From: Sulfuricurvum sp. PC08-66
GTDB taxonomy: Bacteria; Campylobacterota; Campylobacteria; Campylobacterales; Sulfurimonadaceae
Reading direction: 5' to 3'
Length of the DNA: 64,000 nucleotides
Assembly: GCA_000830255.1 (NCBI GenBank)
Contig: JQIT01000006.1
Coordinates: 1 to 64,000, forward strand
Position 1 is the stretch's first letter; every line of letters begins with the position of its first letter. The position numbers were made by a program, and so were the translations under genes. This document shows, piece after piece, positions 25,514-34,517 of the stretch. The notes under the pieces were generated by a model. The model searched no databases, was not told the DNA's origin, and saw nothing but the letters and a program-made list of their open reading frames with translations.

Positions 25514-25990
25514 CTACTCAAAACGCATACCTAGCAGAACGCTGTATTGGTCAAAGTTACTTTGATTGTAATGCAATGCTCTCACACCTGCAAAAAACTC
25601 TGCACCCTCTCTCAAGCTTCCTAGAAAAATATCCGCTTTTGCTTGCGCGAAGTACTCTTGACTAGCTCCGTAATGAGATGCACCAACACCAAGTGCAATA
25701 TCAAATATACCCAACTTTGCACCCAATAAATTTATCGCCATATTGGTACGATGAAAAACATCGTTCGCACTACTATTTGAGCTTGCAGGATTCATCATAG
25801 TAAATTCAGTTTCCATGAAAAAAATATCACCATAAAAACTATCAAAACCAATGTTTACCGATGGTTTGAAATTGTTCCCACTGTAATCAACTCCCAAAGA
25901 CAATCGTGTACCACCATTTATATCACTTGCCCCCAAGGAGCTTACGCCCAACAAAAAAACCGAAAACAACACTACAAGAATCTTTTTCAT
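25514..25990 (-). CDS. Small outer-membrane-like protein 3
   Basis: 158 aa from the ATG at 25990, which has AAAAGGAG ahead; the longer frame does not. Signal peptide ends near SLGA. Gly- and aromatic-rich strands (VDYSGNNFKPSVNIGFDSFY, GAKLGIFDIALGVGASHYGA) and a C-terminal LLGMRFE suggest an eight-stranded barrel. Function unknown. Confidence 0.65.
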   Translation of the reverse strand: MKKILVVLFSVFLLGVSSLGASDINGGTRLSLGVDYSGNNFKPSVNIGFDSFYGDIFFMETEFTMMNPASSNSSANDVFHRTNMAINLLGAKLGIFDIALGVGASHYGASQEYFAQAKADIFLGSLREGAEFFAGVRALHYNQSNFDQYSVLLGMRFE

Positions 25991-26173
25991 TCTCGTCTCC
26001 TTTTGGAAATATTTACTTTGCAGGGCAATAGTACTCAAAAAGTTATAGCTTGTCAATTTATTAATTTTGTTATATGTGTTTTTATGTGATATGTTTTTGA
26101 ATGCGTTTTTAATAATTGCTTGTTAGTATTAGGGAGTGAAATAGAATCAGTGTCGCATCATGTCTTAATAGCT

Positions 26174-26704
26174 CTAGTCATTTTTATTTAGCTCTAGGTA
26201 AATAAAAACGCCATAGATATGATGCACCCAATTACTGTTCACCTGTAGATATTGCAGTCCGATATTGAGATTTACAGTTTTGTCGAAGTAGTATTCAATC
26301 CCTGTTTGCATCTCAAACCCAAAGCTTGAATGTTTGTCGATTATCTGTGAGCTTTGTCCACTAAAATACTCCACTTCATTCCAACTCAGTCCAGCTCCGA
26401 CATAGGGCAGTACATAGCCAAACTCATCAAATAGATAATCATAATTGAATGCGTAAGTACTTACAAAAAGTGCATCATTTACATGAGTGGCACTATTTGG
26501 ACTTGAGAGTAGATGCGACATCCCAAGATATATTTTTGCATTTTGATTTTTCACCCCCAAGGTAAGCGGCAAAAAATCTATACCTATCGATGTAGAACTC
26601 GAGTCAAAAACCCCAAATCCTACACCAATAAATTTTGCACTTTTTGCATGTGCAAAAGTAGCTATGCCTATAACCAAAACTAACTTGAATAGCATTTTTA
26701 TCAA
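26174..26704 (-). CDS. Small outer-membrane-like protein 4
   Basis: 176 aa if translation starts at the TTG at 26704 (AGAAG six bases upstream), or three residues shorter at the ATG at 26695. Signal peptide ends at FAHA. The mature part looks like an OmpW/OprF-type small barrel (FGVFDSSSTSIGIDFLPLTL, GLQYLQVNSNWVHHIYGVFI). The long AT-rich region upstream separates it from the divergent porin gene. Confidence 0.62.
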   Translation of the reverse strand: MIKMLFKLVLVIGIATFAHAKSAKFIGVGFGVFDSSSTSIGIDFLPLTLGVKNQNAKIYLGMSHLLSSPNSATHVNDALFVSTYAFNYDYLFDEFGYVLPYVGAGLSWNEVEYFSGQSSQIIDKHSSFGFEMQTGIEYYFDKTVNLNIGLQYLQVNSNWVHHIYGVFIYLELNKND

Positions 26705-27106
26705 AGTTAACTTCTAATGTTTTTGTTTGTGTATTTACACGCCAATACTTTAGCAAATATTTTCACTTTTTACTCTTATGTCTATTTCTACACACCTTAT
26801 CAAAAACTTATCACACAGAAAAAATATTTACGTATTTTTTACACTTCTAGAGAGTGATTAAAAGCGCAAAAAAGCAATATTTTTATCTTCGACAAAAACT
26901 AACAGTTACCTCCAAATGCCCTTTGATTCAACATTTGACGATGATAGTTATAAGAATTTTTTATTTTTGTGGATAATATAATTTTATATTAATTTAATAT
27001 TCAGACACCTAGAATGGCCATAAGTTTTTTTTATCTTACTCGATAAAGAAGGCCTAATTTCAGACACAGATTTGCCAAGCGGCAATCGTAATCCTTAGGG
27101 GGGAAT
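26705..27106. promoter_or_regulatory. AT-rich 400-bp intergenic region with porin promoter and leader
   Basis: Divergent region between the small barrel gene and the porin gene. A TATAAT near 26975 could be a -10 for the porin, giving a leader over 100 bases long. Just ahead of the ribosome site a short hairpin TTGCC-AAGC-GGCAA (27072-27085) is visible, and TTCAGACAC occurs twice about 60 bases apart (near 27000 and 27059). No gene seen here. Long leaders on porin messages are often sites of small-RNA control; that is inference. Confidence 0.45.
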
Positions 27107-28567
27107 ATGAAAAAAGTGACAAAATTGAGTCTAGTAGCCTTGATGGCACTGGGTACTGCGGCGTATGCCGAAGAGGTCAAAAAAGATGCAGGCCTCAAAG
27201 TCAGCGGTAAAGTAACTGCGTGGTACCAAACTATGGCGCACGGCGGCGTTTCAGCAGACAAAGGTCTCTTCATCTATGACGATGTCTATGGAAATGATTG
27301 GGCCAACGTAGGCGCAATGCTTCGTGTATCGGGTGCTGCAAGTGACCACGTCGATATAGGCGTTGCACTTCAAGGTGTCACGACTATGGGTACTGAAAAC
27401 TTTTTGGCTTCTGCGGAGACTGCATCAGGTGCTTATCCATCGACAACAGGTTTACAAAGCCTAAGCGGTAGCGCAGGCTTCCCATTCTGGCTTCACGAAT
27501 TGCACTTCACCTACAAAGTGGGCAATACCCATGTGAAATTTGGTCGTCAAGAGCTCGATACACCACTCGTATTCACAGAAGCTTGGAACTCAACTGCCAA
27601 CTCTTTTGAAGCAGCAGTCCTAACCAATACTGACCTACCCGCTACTACTATCGAAGCACTCTGGATAGCAAAAGGAAACGGTGCTGGCGATACACTTCAC
27701 TCTGCACCTCAAGTGTTTGGAACGGAAGCTGGCTACAGCACTTTCATGGCGTATAACCTTGATGGTGATGCGACAGGATACTCTCCACTTGATAGTAACG
27801 ACTCCAAAGGTGGTATGTTTGCAGTGGGTGTCAAAAACAAAACTTTGAGCTTTATGCCCATCACAGCCTATTACTACAGCGCACCTGATGCTGTACAAGC
27901 TTATTGGACGCAAGGTGACCTAAGCCTCAAAGATATGATCGGTATGGATGTCTCTGCGCAAGGTATCATCGCAGGTATCGCGCCTCAAGGCAAAGTGGAT
28001 ACTTACCTAAAAGCTGACAATGGTGGAGATAAAGCAGGTACTGCCACTGGCTTCACACACGCTGTAGCTGGAAAAGTAGCTGCAAATATTGCAGGTGTAG
28101 CACTTCGCGTAGCACTCTCCAAAACAACTGCGGGTAACATTCCTGTAGCCAACATGGGTACAAACTACAAGAAAACAAAATTGCCAACCGCTTCTATCTT
28201 CAACGACGGTATGGTCGCAGCGCAGCCTAACACCTTTGCAATGCTCATAGGTGCTGGCTACAAAGTAGCAGGTATCAATATCGGCGCAAGCTACGGTAGC
28301 TACACTATCGGAACAAACAGCGGTTTTGACCAAATAAATACCAACGTAGGTGGTCCAGCTTCTATGGGTTATATCGTCCAACAAAAAATTGGTGCAGCAA
28401 CAACAATGTCTGAAATAGATGTCTCTGTAAGCACCAAAATTCAAGAGTTCAGCATCGCTGCACACTATATCAACCTCAGTAATACTTATGTTCCAGGTGG
28501 TACAGCAGCTTCCTATGGTACATTCGGCAACAATGTCGTACGTATCGTAGTCTCTGAGAGTTTCTAA
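27107..28567 (+). CDS. Major outer-membrane porin (Campylobacter/OprD-like)
   Basis: 486 aa with a signal peptide ending AAYA and a ribosome site AGGGGGG. The mature N-terminus (GLKVSGKVTAWYQTM) and the motif FWLHELHFTYKVGNTHVKFG followed by RQELDTPLVF are typical of the large porin family of Campylobacterota; the protein ends in VVSESF. Likely a trimeric, abundant channel. Strong leader, strong ribosome site and a terminator directly downstream point to high expression as a single gene. Confidence 0.85.
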   Translation: MKKVTKLSLVALMALGTAAYAEEVKKDAGLKVSGKVTAWYQTMAHGGVSADKGLFIYDDVYGNDWANVGAMLRVSGAASDHVDIGVALQGVTTMGTENFLASAETASGAYPSTTGLQSLSGSAGFPFWLHELHFTYKVGNTHVKFGRQELDTPLVFTEAWNSTANSFEAAVLTNTDLPATTIEALWIAKGNGAGDTLHSAPQVFGTEAGYSTFMAYNLDGDATGYSPLDSNDSKGGMFAVGVKNKTLSFMPITAYYYSAPDAVQAYWTQGDLSLKDMIGMDVSAQGIIAGIAPQGKVDTYLKADNGGDKAGTATGFTHAVAGKVAANIAGVALRVALSKTTAGNIPVANMGTNYKKTKLPTASIFNDGMVAAQPNTFAMLIGAGYKVAGINIGASYGSYTIGTNSGFDQINTNVGGPASMGYIVQQKIGAATTMSEIDVSVSTKIQEFSIAAHYINLSNTYVPGGTAASYGTFGNNVVRIVVSESF

Positions 28568-28579
28568 TACTCTTCTAGC

Positions 28580-28607
28580 CTCTTCCCTCGCGGAAGAGCT
28601 TTATTTC
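28580..28607 (+). terminator. Terminator of the porin gene
   Basis: CTCTTCC-CTCGC-GGAAGAG hairpin with a 7-bp stem, followed by CTTTATTT, 13 bases after the porin stop. Confidence 0.8.
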
Positions 28608-28647
28608 CTCACACTTCTCTCCAGCTCACATCGAAACTATCACTAAC

Positions 28648-29373
28648 TCAAAAAGGCCACATTGCCTCTACAGCACGTGTCACACTCCCTTGTGTCGTCG
28701 AAGTACGCACATCACCTTGGGTAGAGTAGGCGATTTTGGCATCGCTGATTTTGCTCGATACGACCTCGTTGTTTTGGTTGATATCGTAAGGTGAGATGAC
28801 ACCGCTGAGTTGTACGATTTGTTTTTGTCCATCGATAAGCATTTGGCGTTTGCCGTGGATGAAGTAGTTGCCGTTATTGAGCACCTTAACTACGCGCACG
28901 GTGAGTGTAGAGGTGAATTTCTCATCTCTGGAGACGGAGCCTTGACCTTGATAGGCAGTGTTGGAGGTGCTATCGTAGGTGTAGTTTGCCAAGTCATTGA
29001 GCGCTTGCAAGCGTTGTGACTCATGCCCTGGGGTACCTGTGAAGCCTAGCTTGCCACCGCCAAGTGCTGTGACATTGTTGGAGGCTAGTTTTTTTTGCCC
29101 TTTGGTCGAGGAGGAGGTATTTTCGGTGATAAGGACGGTGACGATGTCATTGACCTGCATCGCTTTGCGGTCAGTAAAAAGCGGACGCTCTCCCTGCCCA
29201 AAAAGCGAACCCATGTGCGCTTGCTCATCCTCCTCTTCCATCGGAGGAAGCTCTTCGACATAGTGTGGCGGTTTGAACGATAGCGTAGGCTCCACATCGA
29301 CAAGCTCTGGCATACATCCGCTCATCATAAAAGCTACACTTGCCACTGCCACACCACTACGCAACCATCGCAT
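28648..29373 (-). CDS. flgH: Flagellar L-ring protein FlgH
   Basis: 241 aa. Lipobox MMSGC, then SLFGQGERPLFTDRKAMQVN and DIVTVLITENTSSSTKGQKK, the FlgH signature, and a C-terminal LSGVISPYDINQNNEVVSSK. It builds the outer-membrane L ring around the flagellar rod. ATG has AAAGGATG ahead. It stands apart from the other flagellar genes at 40.6-44.5 kb and has its own sigma-54-type promoter. Confidence 0.96.
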   Translation of the reverse strand: MRWLRSGVAVASVAFMMSGCMPELVDVEPTLSFKPPHYVEELPPMEEEDEQAHMGSLFGQGERPLFTDRKAMQVNDIVTVLITENTSSSTKGQKKLASNNVTALGGGKLGFTGTPGHESQRLQALNDLANYTYDSTSNTAYQGQGSVSRDEKFTSTLTVRVVKVLNNGNYFIHGKRQMLIDGQKQIVQLSGVISPYDINQNNEVVSSKISDAKIAYSTQGDVRTSTTQGSVTRAVEAMWPF

Positions 29374-29392
29374 CTTTGCCCATCCTTTTGGC

Positions 29393-29398
29393 TATAAT
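29393..29398 (+). promoter_or_regulatory. -10 element (TATAAT) for yqeY
   Basis: Perfect TATAAT 41 bases upstream of the yqeY ATG; it lies within the leader of the divergent flgH transcript, so the two promoters overlap. Confidence 0.55.
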
Positions 29399-29408
29399 AG
29401 CCCTCTCA

Positions 29409-29427
29409 AAGCAAAATAAGTTCCAAA
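29409..29427 (-). promoter_or_regulatory. flgH: Sigma-54-type promoter of flgH
   Basis: On the minus strand TTTGGAACTTATTTTGCTTT has GG and GC exactly 10 bases apart, the -24/-12 geometry of RpoN promoters, ending about 36 bases before the flgH ATG. RpoN control of hook-basal-body genes is established in Campylobacter and Helicobacter. Confidence 0.7.
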
Positions 29428-29438
29428 GGCACCTTTCC

Positions 29439-29885
29439 ATGAGCACACTACGCACACAAATCAATGACGACCTCAAAACCGCGATGAAAAACCAAGAGAC
29501 AGTACGTCGAGATGCGCTTCGATTACTCACAAGCGCACTCAAACAAATCGAAGTCGATGAGCGCAAAACGCTTACTGATGAGGAGATTTTGACCATTATC
29601 CAAAAACAACTCAAACAGCGCGACGACAGTCTCACGCAGTTCAAAGCGGCAGGCAGGGAGGATTTGGTCGCCAAAGAGCAAGCTGAAATCGATGTATTTT
29701 TGACCTATATGCCAACACAACTCACGCCCGATGAACTCAAAAGCGCTATCATCGCCATCATCGCCGAAGTAGGCGCCACGAGCATGAAGGATATTGGTCG
29801 TGTCATGGCAACTGCCAACAAAACCTTAGCAGGACGCACCAACGGCAAAGCTATCAACGAAATGGCCAAGACCCTTTTGGGTTAA
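29439..29885 (+). CDS. YqeY/GatB-like domain protein
   Basis: 148 aa from the ATG at 29439 (AAAGG ahead); the longer frame covers the flgH promoter. Sequence MSTLRTQINDDLKTAMKNQE, RRDALRLLTSALKQIEVDER and the C-terminal DIGRVMATANKTLAGRTNGK are the YqeY family, which resembles the tail domain of GatB. It may assist tRNA-dependent amidation or tRNA binding. Ends two bases from the convergent polyferredoxin gene. Confidence 0.9.
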   Translation: MSTLRTQINDDLKTAMKNQETVRRDALRLLTSALKQIEVDERKTLTDEEILTIIQKQLKQRDDSLTQFKAAGREDLVAKEQAEIDVFLTYMPTQLTPDELKSAIIAIIAEVGATSMKDIGRVMATANKTLAGRTNGKAINEMAKTLLG

Positions 29886-29887
29886 GG

Positions 29888-31312
29888 CTATTTGGCATGG
29901 CTTAATGTGTGCGTAGCATGCGCATGCGTCTTGCTAGCACCGTACGTCTTGAAGACATACCCCGTATAGAGTGTCGTACCGATATAGAGCCAAATGAGAG
30001 AACCTCCCAATACTACCGCCACACTTTTACGCCATCGACTCTGTGTCAACATCCCCGCACGTTTGACCAAAATTGCCACCGCCCACGCTGTAGCGATATA
30101 GGGCAAAACTTTGAAGAGGTGTAGCCACGTATCCCCGCGCGCAGCCAAGGGCATCACACTCTCCCACGGCAAACCAAACCCATAGATAAATCCATTAGCA
30201 ATATCAGAGTATTTGTGCAAGAAAAAGGTCTCCAGAAGATGGGACATTCCCCCTATCAAAAAGAGTGGCGCAAAGGCGTAGCCCAAGGTATAAAACGTTT
30301 TTTCAAAGCCCACACGAAGCGCCTTGGAAGCCAAAAACATCCCGATATAGACACTCCCGATAGCAAAAATCGTGGCATAGATAAAAGCAAAAAGACCCAC
30401 AATATCCATACTTCCCACATCGATACGCGCACTTACCCATTGGGCGCTTTGACTCCATATGAAACTTTCGGCAATGCTAGTGCGTCCCAAAGCGTGGTGA
30501 AAACCCATACTCAAAGGTATCGCAGCGGTGATGAGCATATAGACCCACACCTCGACTTTAGCGTAGGTGAACTTGCTAAAGAGCGACGACGAGGGGGCGA
30601 CCAGACGGAAATTGACCCCTTCACACGCCGTCGTACACTCCATACACAGCGTACAATCTCCCATACTTTTTTTGGTATCGAAGGTAAAAGGTTTGAGATT
30701 GGAGGGACATGCACTCGCACACGAGAAGGTTTTGCAGGAGGTGCACTCCTCTTTGTAGGTGCCTAGCCACCCAAATGACATACGCCCAAAAGCGCGCATC
30801 ATGCTACCGATGGGACACAGTGATTTGCAGTAGCTCATATCTTTGTAGAGAAAGAAAAAGAGCCATGCCACACCCGTCATGATGGCAAAAAAGAGCGCTG
30901 TGGCAAAAGGGGTTTTGAGCCATTGGGAATAGGCATAGTAGGTCGCCCACCACCCAATGAAAAGGAGCATGATACCGATATAGCGATTTTGCATCCAGTT
31001 GGGCATCGTCATTTTGAGACCCCAACGTGTCAAATATTGACCTATCCACGCATGGGGACAAATCCCACAAAATACACGTCCCAAGGTGCTTAGCGACACC
31101 ACAATGAAGAGCGACCAAAACAGCCCCCAAAAGAGTGCAGGTGTATAACTGTTGCTTTTGTCAGGCACTACCAAACCCAAATAGATACCATACCCAAAAA
31201 GCCCCAATACCAAGAGCCGTACCGCAAAAATTACATAGCGATTATGGAAAAAAAGCCCTACGACAGGCCACCCCAAGAGGTCATTTCGACTACGTTTCTT
31301 AAATGAAATCAT
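29888..31312 (-). CDS. Polyferredoxin membrane protein (NapH/NosR/CcoG-like)
   Basis: 474 aa from the ATG at 31312 (AAGGA ahead). Several membrane helices, two CxxCP-type motifs next to helices (RVFCGICPHAW and YCKSLCPIG) and two cytoplasmic cysteine groups (CTSCKTFSCASACP and CTLCMECTTACEGV) that would hold two 4Fe-4S clusters. NapH, NosR and CcoG proteins of this build pass electrons across the membrane or reduce copper. Divergent from a TonB-dependent receptor and sharing an operator-like repeat with it, so a part in reduction or handling of an imported metal is likely (inference). Not in a nap, nos or cco cluster here. Confidence 0.82.
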   Translation of the reverse strand: MISFKKRSRNDLLGWPVVGLFFHNRYVIFAVRLLVLGLFGYGIYLGLVVPDKSNSYTPALFWGLFWSLFIVVSLSTLGRVFCGICPHAWIGQYLTRWGLKMTMPNWMQNRYIGIMLLFIGWWATYYAYSQWLKTPFATALFFAIMTGVAWLFFFLYKDMSYCKSLCPIGSMMRAFGRMSFGWLGTYKEECTSCKTFSCASACPSNLKPFTFDTKKSMGDCTLCMECTTACEGVNFRLVAPSSSLFSKFTYAKVEVWVYMLITAAIPLSMGFHHALGRTSIAESFIWSQSAQWVSARIDVGSMDIVGLFAFIYATIFAIGSVYIGMFLASKALRVGFEKTFYTLGYAFAPLFLIGGMSHLLETFFLHKYSDIANGFIYGFGLPWESVMPLAARGDTWLHLFKVLPYIATAWAVAILVKRAGMLTQSRWRKSVAVVLGGSLIWLYIGTTLYTGYVFKTYGASKTHAHATHTLSHAK

Positions 31313-31356
31313 GTGCACAATCCTTCGATAAATGGGGTGAATCATTGCAAAGCAGT

Positions 31357-31405
31357 GTTAAATTTGTGTTAATCGACACGGTTTTTAAATTAACACAAAT
31401 TTAAC
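31357..31405. promoter_or_regulatory. Perfect 17-bp inverted repeat between polyferredoxin and TonB receptor genes
   Basis: GTTAAATTTGTGTTAAT (31357-31373) and its exact complement (31389-31405) flank a 15-base centre. Each arm holds two TTAACA-like elements 11 bases apart, one helical turn. That is the footprint expected for a dimeric winged-helix regulator such as an OmpR-family response regulator bound at both promoters. The regulator is not in the window. Confidence 0.8.
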
Positions 31406-31441
31406 AGACTGTTTTTAGAATGCGTCCAAAAAAGGAGTCCC

Positions 31442-33541
31442 ATGTCCCTACCTCATCGTGCTATTTTTAGCATCAGCCTTACTCTCGCGCTTTTAGGAGC
31501 CACTGATACCAATATCACTTTTGATGCTATGAGCGTCACCGCCACCAAAACCGAACGCTCCACCAAAGAGGTGCCACAATCGGTCTATGTTTTGGACGAA
31601 GCGCTACTGGACAAACGCAACAGCCAAAATATGCAAGAGGCGATTTTCGATGTCCCAGGGGTCATCGCGCAACAAAGTAGCGGCGGCTACTCAGCACGTC
31701 TCATCATTCGTGGGGCTGGACTCAAAGCCGCTTATGGTATTCGCGAAATCATGGTACTCAAAGATGGTGTACCCCTCACCGACCCAGACAGTTTTACCCG
31801 ATTGGACTTCGTCGATGTCGATGATATTGCCTCTATCGAGGTCTACAAAGGACCAGGTTCCATCTATGCGGTCAATAGCTCAGGTGGGGTACTTTATGTC
31901 AAATCCAAAAGCGTCTTCGAACAAGACAAACAGTTCAAAATAGCCCTTGGCACCTATTGGGCCAAAGATGCCCACGCCAAATATGGCTTCAAATTGGGTG
32001 ACAATGACTATTTCAGTTTCGCCGCAAGTTACCGCGATACCAACAACAGCTATCGCGATTGGAATGCTTTTAGTACTTCACAAGCGACCCTCAAACATGG
32101 GCATATTTTCGACGATGAATCGACACTCGAAACAGAATTTTCTTATACCAATGCCAACACGCAACTCTCCCAAGACCTCAACCAAGCCAACTACGACTAC
32201 TACCTAGCAACGGGTCACGCCAACAACACCTCAGGCGCATGGCAAAAGAGCGGACGCTACTCCAATGTCTATTTTGTCAATACCCGTTATGAGAAAAAAA
32301 GTGGCTCATGGAGCTTCAAGCCCCAACTCTTTCTCAACTATTGGAATCACCTCCACCCCGTCACAGGTATCATCAATGACTCTCCCACAAGCTACGTCCT
32401 AGGTACCGATTTGGCGATGGTCAAAGAGGGACTTTTATTGCCCGATGACGAATTGGTTTTCGGTCTCACCGCACGCCAAGACCGCACCATCGAGAGCCAA
32501 AAATATAAATACGCGGACTTTACCACCGTCACAGCCTATGGCAAAACCAAAATTACCGCGGTCACTAGCGATACCAAAGGGGCATTAGCCAGTACCGAAA
32601 ACTCCAACTCTCTGCTCTTTGGCGGCTATATCCAAGAGAGCCTACGCCCCCTCAAAGGACTCATCGTCGATATAGGTGCACGCTACGACCTGCTCTCATT
32701 TGGGGTCGATGGCAATGAGATTTACCGCTATGACTATGCCGCAGGCAACTATGTCGATGGCAATGGTAGCTATACACTCAGTGCCGCCTATCATCTATGG
32801 TCACCCAAAGTGGGCGTCACCTATGCACTTGGCGATGCGCTCTCACTCTATGGCATCGTAGCTTCTGCTGACCAAGCCCCCACCAGCAGTGAAGTGAGCG
32901 CCAACAAAGCATACGGCAATCAAGAGACCCTCAAAGCCAGCACCTCTCTCAACATCGAGATGGGTGCCAAATGGCGTAGCGCTTCGCTCTTTGCAGACGC
33001 GGCACTCTACAACAATGAAGTGCTCAATGAAATCGTGCAAGTCAACGTCGATAGCACCAAATACTACACCAATGCAGGTCACACACGTCGCCAAGGCGCA
33101 GAGCTGACACTCCAATACTATCCACTCTCATGGCTCAATGTCGGTACTACAGCGGCACTTTATAATTACTACTATGTCAACTATGTCAATGCAGGTGTTG
33201 ACTACTCAGGCAAGCGTCTCCACTACATTCCACGCTACATCTACACGCTCTACACAGGTGTCGAGACAGAGTTGTTTTATGCCAAAATCGAGTCTCAAAC
33301 CTACGGACCCTACTATATGGATGATGCTAATACCGAAACGTATGCAGGATATAGATTTATCACCAATATCTCTGCAGGTGTGACATGGGGTAGCCACGCT
33401 ATTACGGCCAATATTCGCAACCTCTTCAACCAATACTACGCAACCTCAGCAGAAAAAACAGTAGCCGTATATAGCACCACCTACACCTATACAGCAGCTC
33501 AACCTCTCACAGCGATGGTGAGCTACAAATACAGCTTCTAG
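31442..33541 (+). CDS. TonB-dependent outer-membrane receptor
   Basis: 699 aa. Signal peptide, a plug domain beginning FDAMSVTATKTERSTKEVPQ with RLIIRGAGLKAAYGIREIMV and VDDIASIEVYKGPGSIYAVN, and a 22-stranded barrel ending in MVSYKYSF. It imports a metal chelate or other scarce nutrient with energy from TonB. The ATG has AAAAGGAG. Paired across a shared inverted repeat with the polyferredoxin protein, which favours iron or copper as the cargo. No ABC transporter, TonB or siderophore gene lies nearby, so the substrate is open. Confidence 0.93.
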   Translation: MSLPHRAIFSISLTLALLGATDTNITFDAMSVTATKTERSTKEVPQSVYVLDEALLDKRNSQNMQEAIFDVPGVIAQQSSGGYSARLIIRGAGLKAAYGIREIMVLKDGVPLTDPDSFTRLDFVDVDDIASIEVYKGPGSIYAVNSSGGVLYVKSKSVFEQDKQFKIALGTYWAKDAHAKYGFKLGDNDYFSFAASYRDTNNSYRDWNAFSTSQATLKHGHIFDDESTLETEFSYTNANTQLSQDLNQANYDYYLATGHANNTSGAWQKSGRYSNVYFVNTRYEKKSGSWSFKPQLFLNYWNHLHPVTGIINDSPTSYVLGTDLAMVKEGLLLPDDELVFGLTARQDRTIESQKYKYADFTTVTAYGKTKITAVTSDTKGALASTENSNSLLFGGYIQESLRPLKGLIVDIGARYDLLSFGVDGNEIYRYDYAAGNYVDGNGSYTLSAAYHLWSPKVGVTYALGDALSLYGIVASADQAPTSSEVSANKAYGNQETLKASTSLNIEMGAKWRSASLFADAALYNNEVLNEIVQVNVDSTKYYTNAGHTRRQGAELTLQYYPLSWLNVGTTAALYNYYYVNYVNAGVDYSGKRLHYIPRYIYTLYTGVETELFYAKIESQTYGPYYMDDANTETYAGYRFITNISAGVTWGSHAITANIRNLFNQYYATSAEKTVAVYSTTYTYTAAQPLTAMVSYKYSF

Positions 33542-33550
33542 CAAGCCACC

Positions 33551-34510
33551 TCACATCGAGGGGTGCTTGTCCCCCATCATCAAAATAAACTGCTCCAAAA
33601 TATGCATGTCGATTTCGGCGTGCATCTGCTCTTTCATCATCTTGAGCGTATTGAAGGTCGATACAGGGTCTTTGTAACTACGCTTGGTCGTCAAAGCATC
33701 GAAGATATCACACACCCCGATGATACGTGCAAAGAGCGTAATACGCTCCCCTTTGAGCTTATCAGGGTAGCCCGTACCATTGAGCTTTTCGTGATGGTGG
33801 CGAATACCATCCAAAATGTGCTGCTCTTTGACCCCCAAACGCACCGCAATATCGTAGCCGTAGACGGGGTGTTTGCGCATGACAGCGAACTCCTCAGCGG
33901 TGAGAGGTCCATTTTTGTTGATAATATTTTTGCTGATTTTACTCTTGCCCACGTCGTGCAAAATTGCCGCTTCACCTAAGAGTTTGAGCGTTTTGGGGTC
34001 AAGCTTCATAAAGCGCCCCAACGAGAGCGCATAAATCGAGACATTTATCGAGTGTGTATGTGTGTAGTAGTCGTGTGCGGCTATTTTCATGAGAGATTGA
34101 ATGGTGAAATCCTCATCCATAATCATCTCGACCATGTTATCGACAAGGTTTTGGGTCTTTTTCACATTGCCCAAGGCGTGCGGGTCTTGGAACATACTCT
34201 CGATAATCGATTCCGCTTTTTTGAATATCAGCGTCGATTTGACCTCAAAGGTGAAGTGGTTCTTTTTGGACAACGCCTCCAAGTGCTCGATACAGTAATC
34301 ATCGAACGCTTTTTTGCTCTCTTTGTGGACATAAAGGGGTCGCGCCTTGGCGATACGCTTCATATCGATGGCATTGAATACGTGATAGCGCTGAAACAAA
34401 AAATTGACATCTTTACCACTCTCGTCTACCTCATAGATATCCGTAGGCGCTTGCTCTCCCTCTAGCAGATACCCCGCATCGATGAGCATATAGGTGGTGA
34501 TTTTTTCCAT
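33551..34510 (-). CDS. HD-GYP domain c-di-GMP phosphodiesterase
   Basis: 319 aa. Residues 1-130 are a variable region without membrane helices; residues about 140-310 are an HD-GYP domain with HDVGK, then HHHEKLNGTGYPDKLKGERI (full HHE..GxGYP motif) and DIFDALTTKRSYK. Expected to hydrolyse cyclic-di-GMP. It is cytoplasmic and has no receiver or sensor domain that I can recognise. Overlaps no gene; trpC ends 7 bases upstream on the same strand. Confidence 0.92.
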   Translation of the reverse strand: MEKITTYMLIDAGYLLEGEQAPTDIYEVDESGKDVNFLFQRYHVFNAIDMKRIAKARPLYVHKESKKAFDDYCIEHLEALSKKNHFTFEVKSTLIFKKAESIIESMFQDPHALGNVKKTQNLVDNMVEMIMDEDFTIQSLMKIAAHDYYTHTHSINVSIYALSLGRFMKLDPKTLKLLGEAAILHDVGKSKISKNIINKNGPLTAEEFAVMRKHPVYGYDIAVRLGVKEQHILDGIRHHHEKLNGTGYPDKLKGERITLFARIIGVCDIFDALTTKRSYKDPVSTFNTLKMMKEQMHAEIDMHILEQFILMMGDKHPSM

Positions 34511-34517
34511 GGGGAGA

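Noticed and set aside
28007-28465. 152-codon antisense frame inside the porin gene
   Set aside because: Cys/Tyr-rich nonsense composition, no ribosome site, opposite a clear porin.
29888-31312. Calling the polyferredoxin protein CcoG, NapH or NosR outright
   Set aside because: The cysteine motifs fit all three groups and there is no cco, nap or nos gene nearby to decide.
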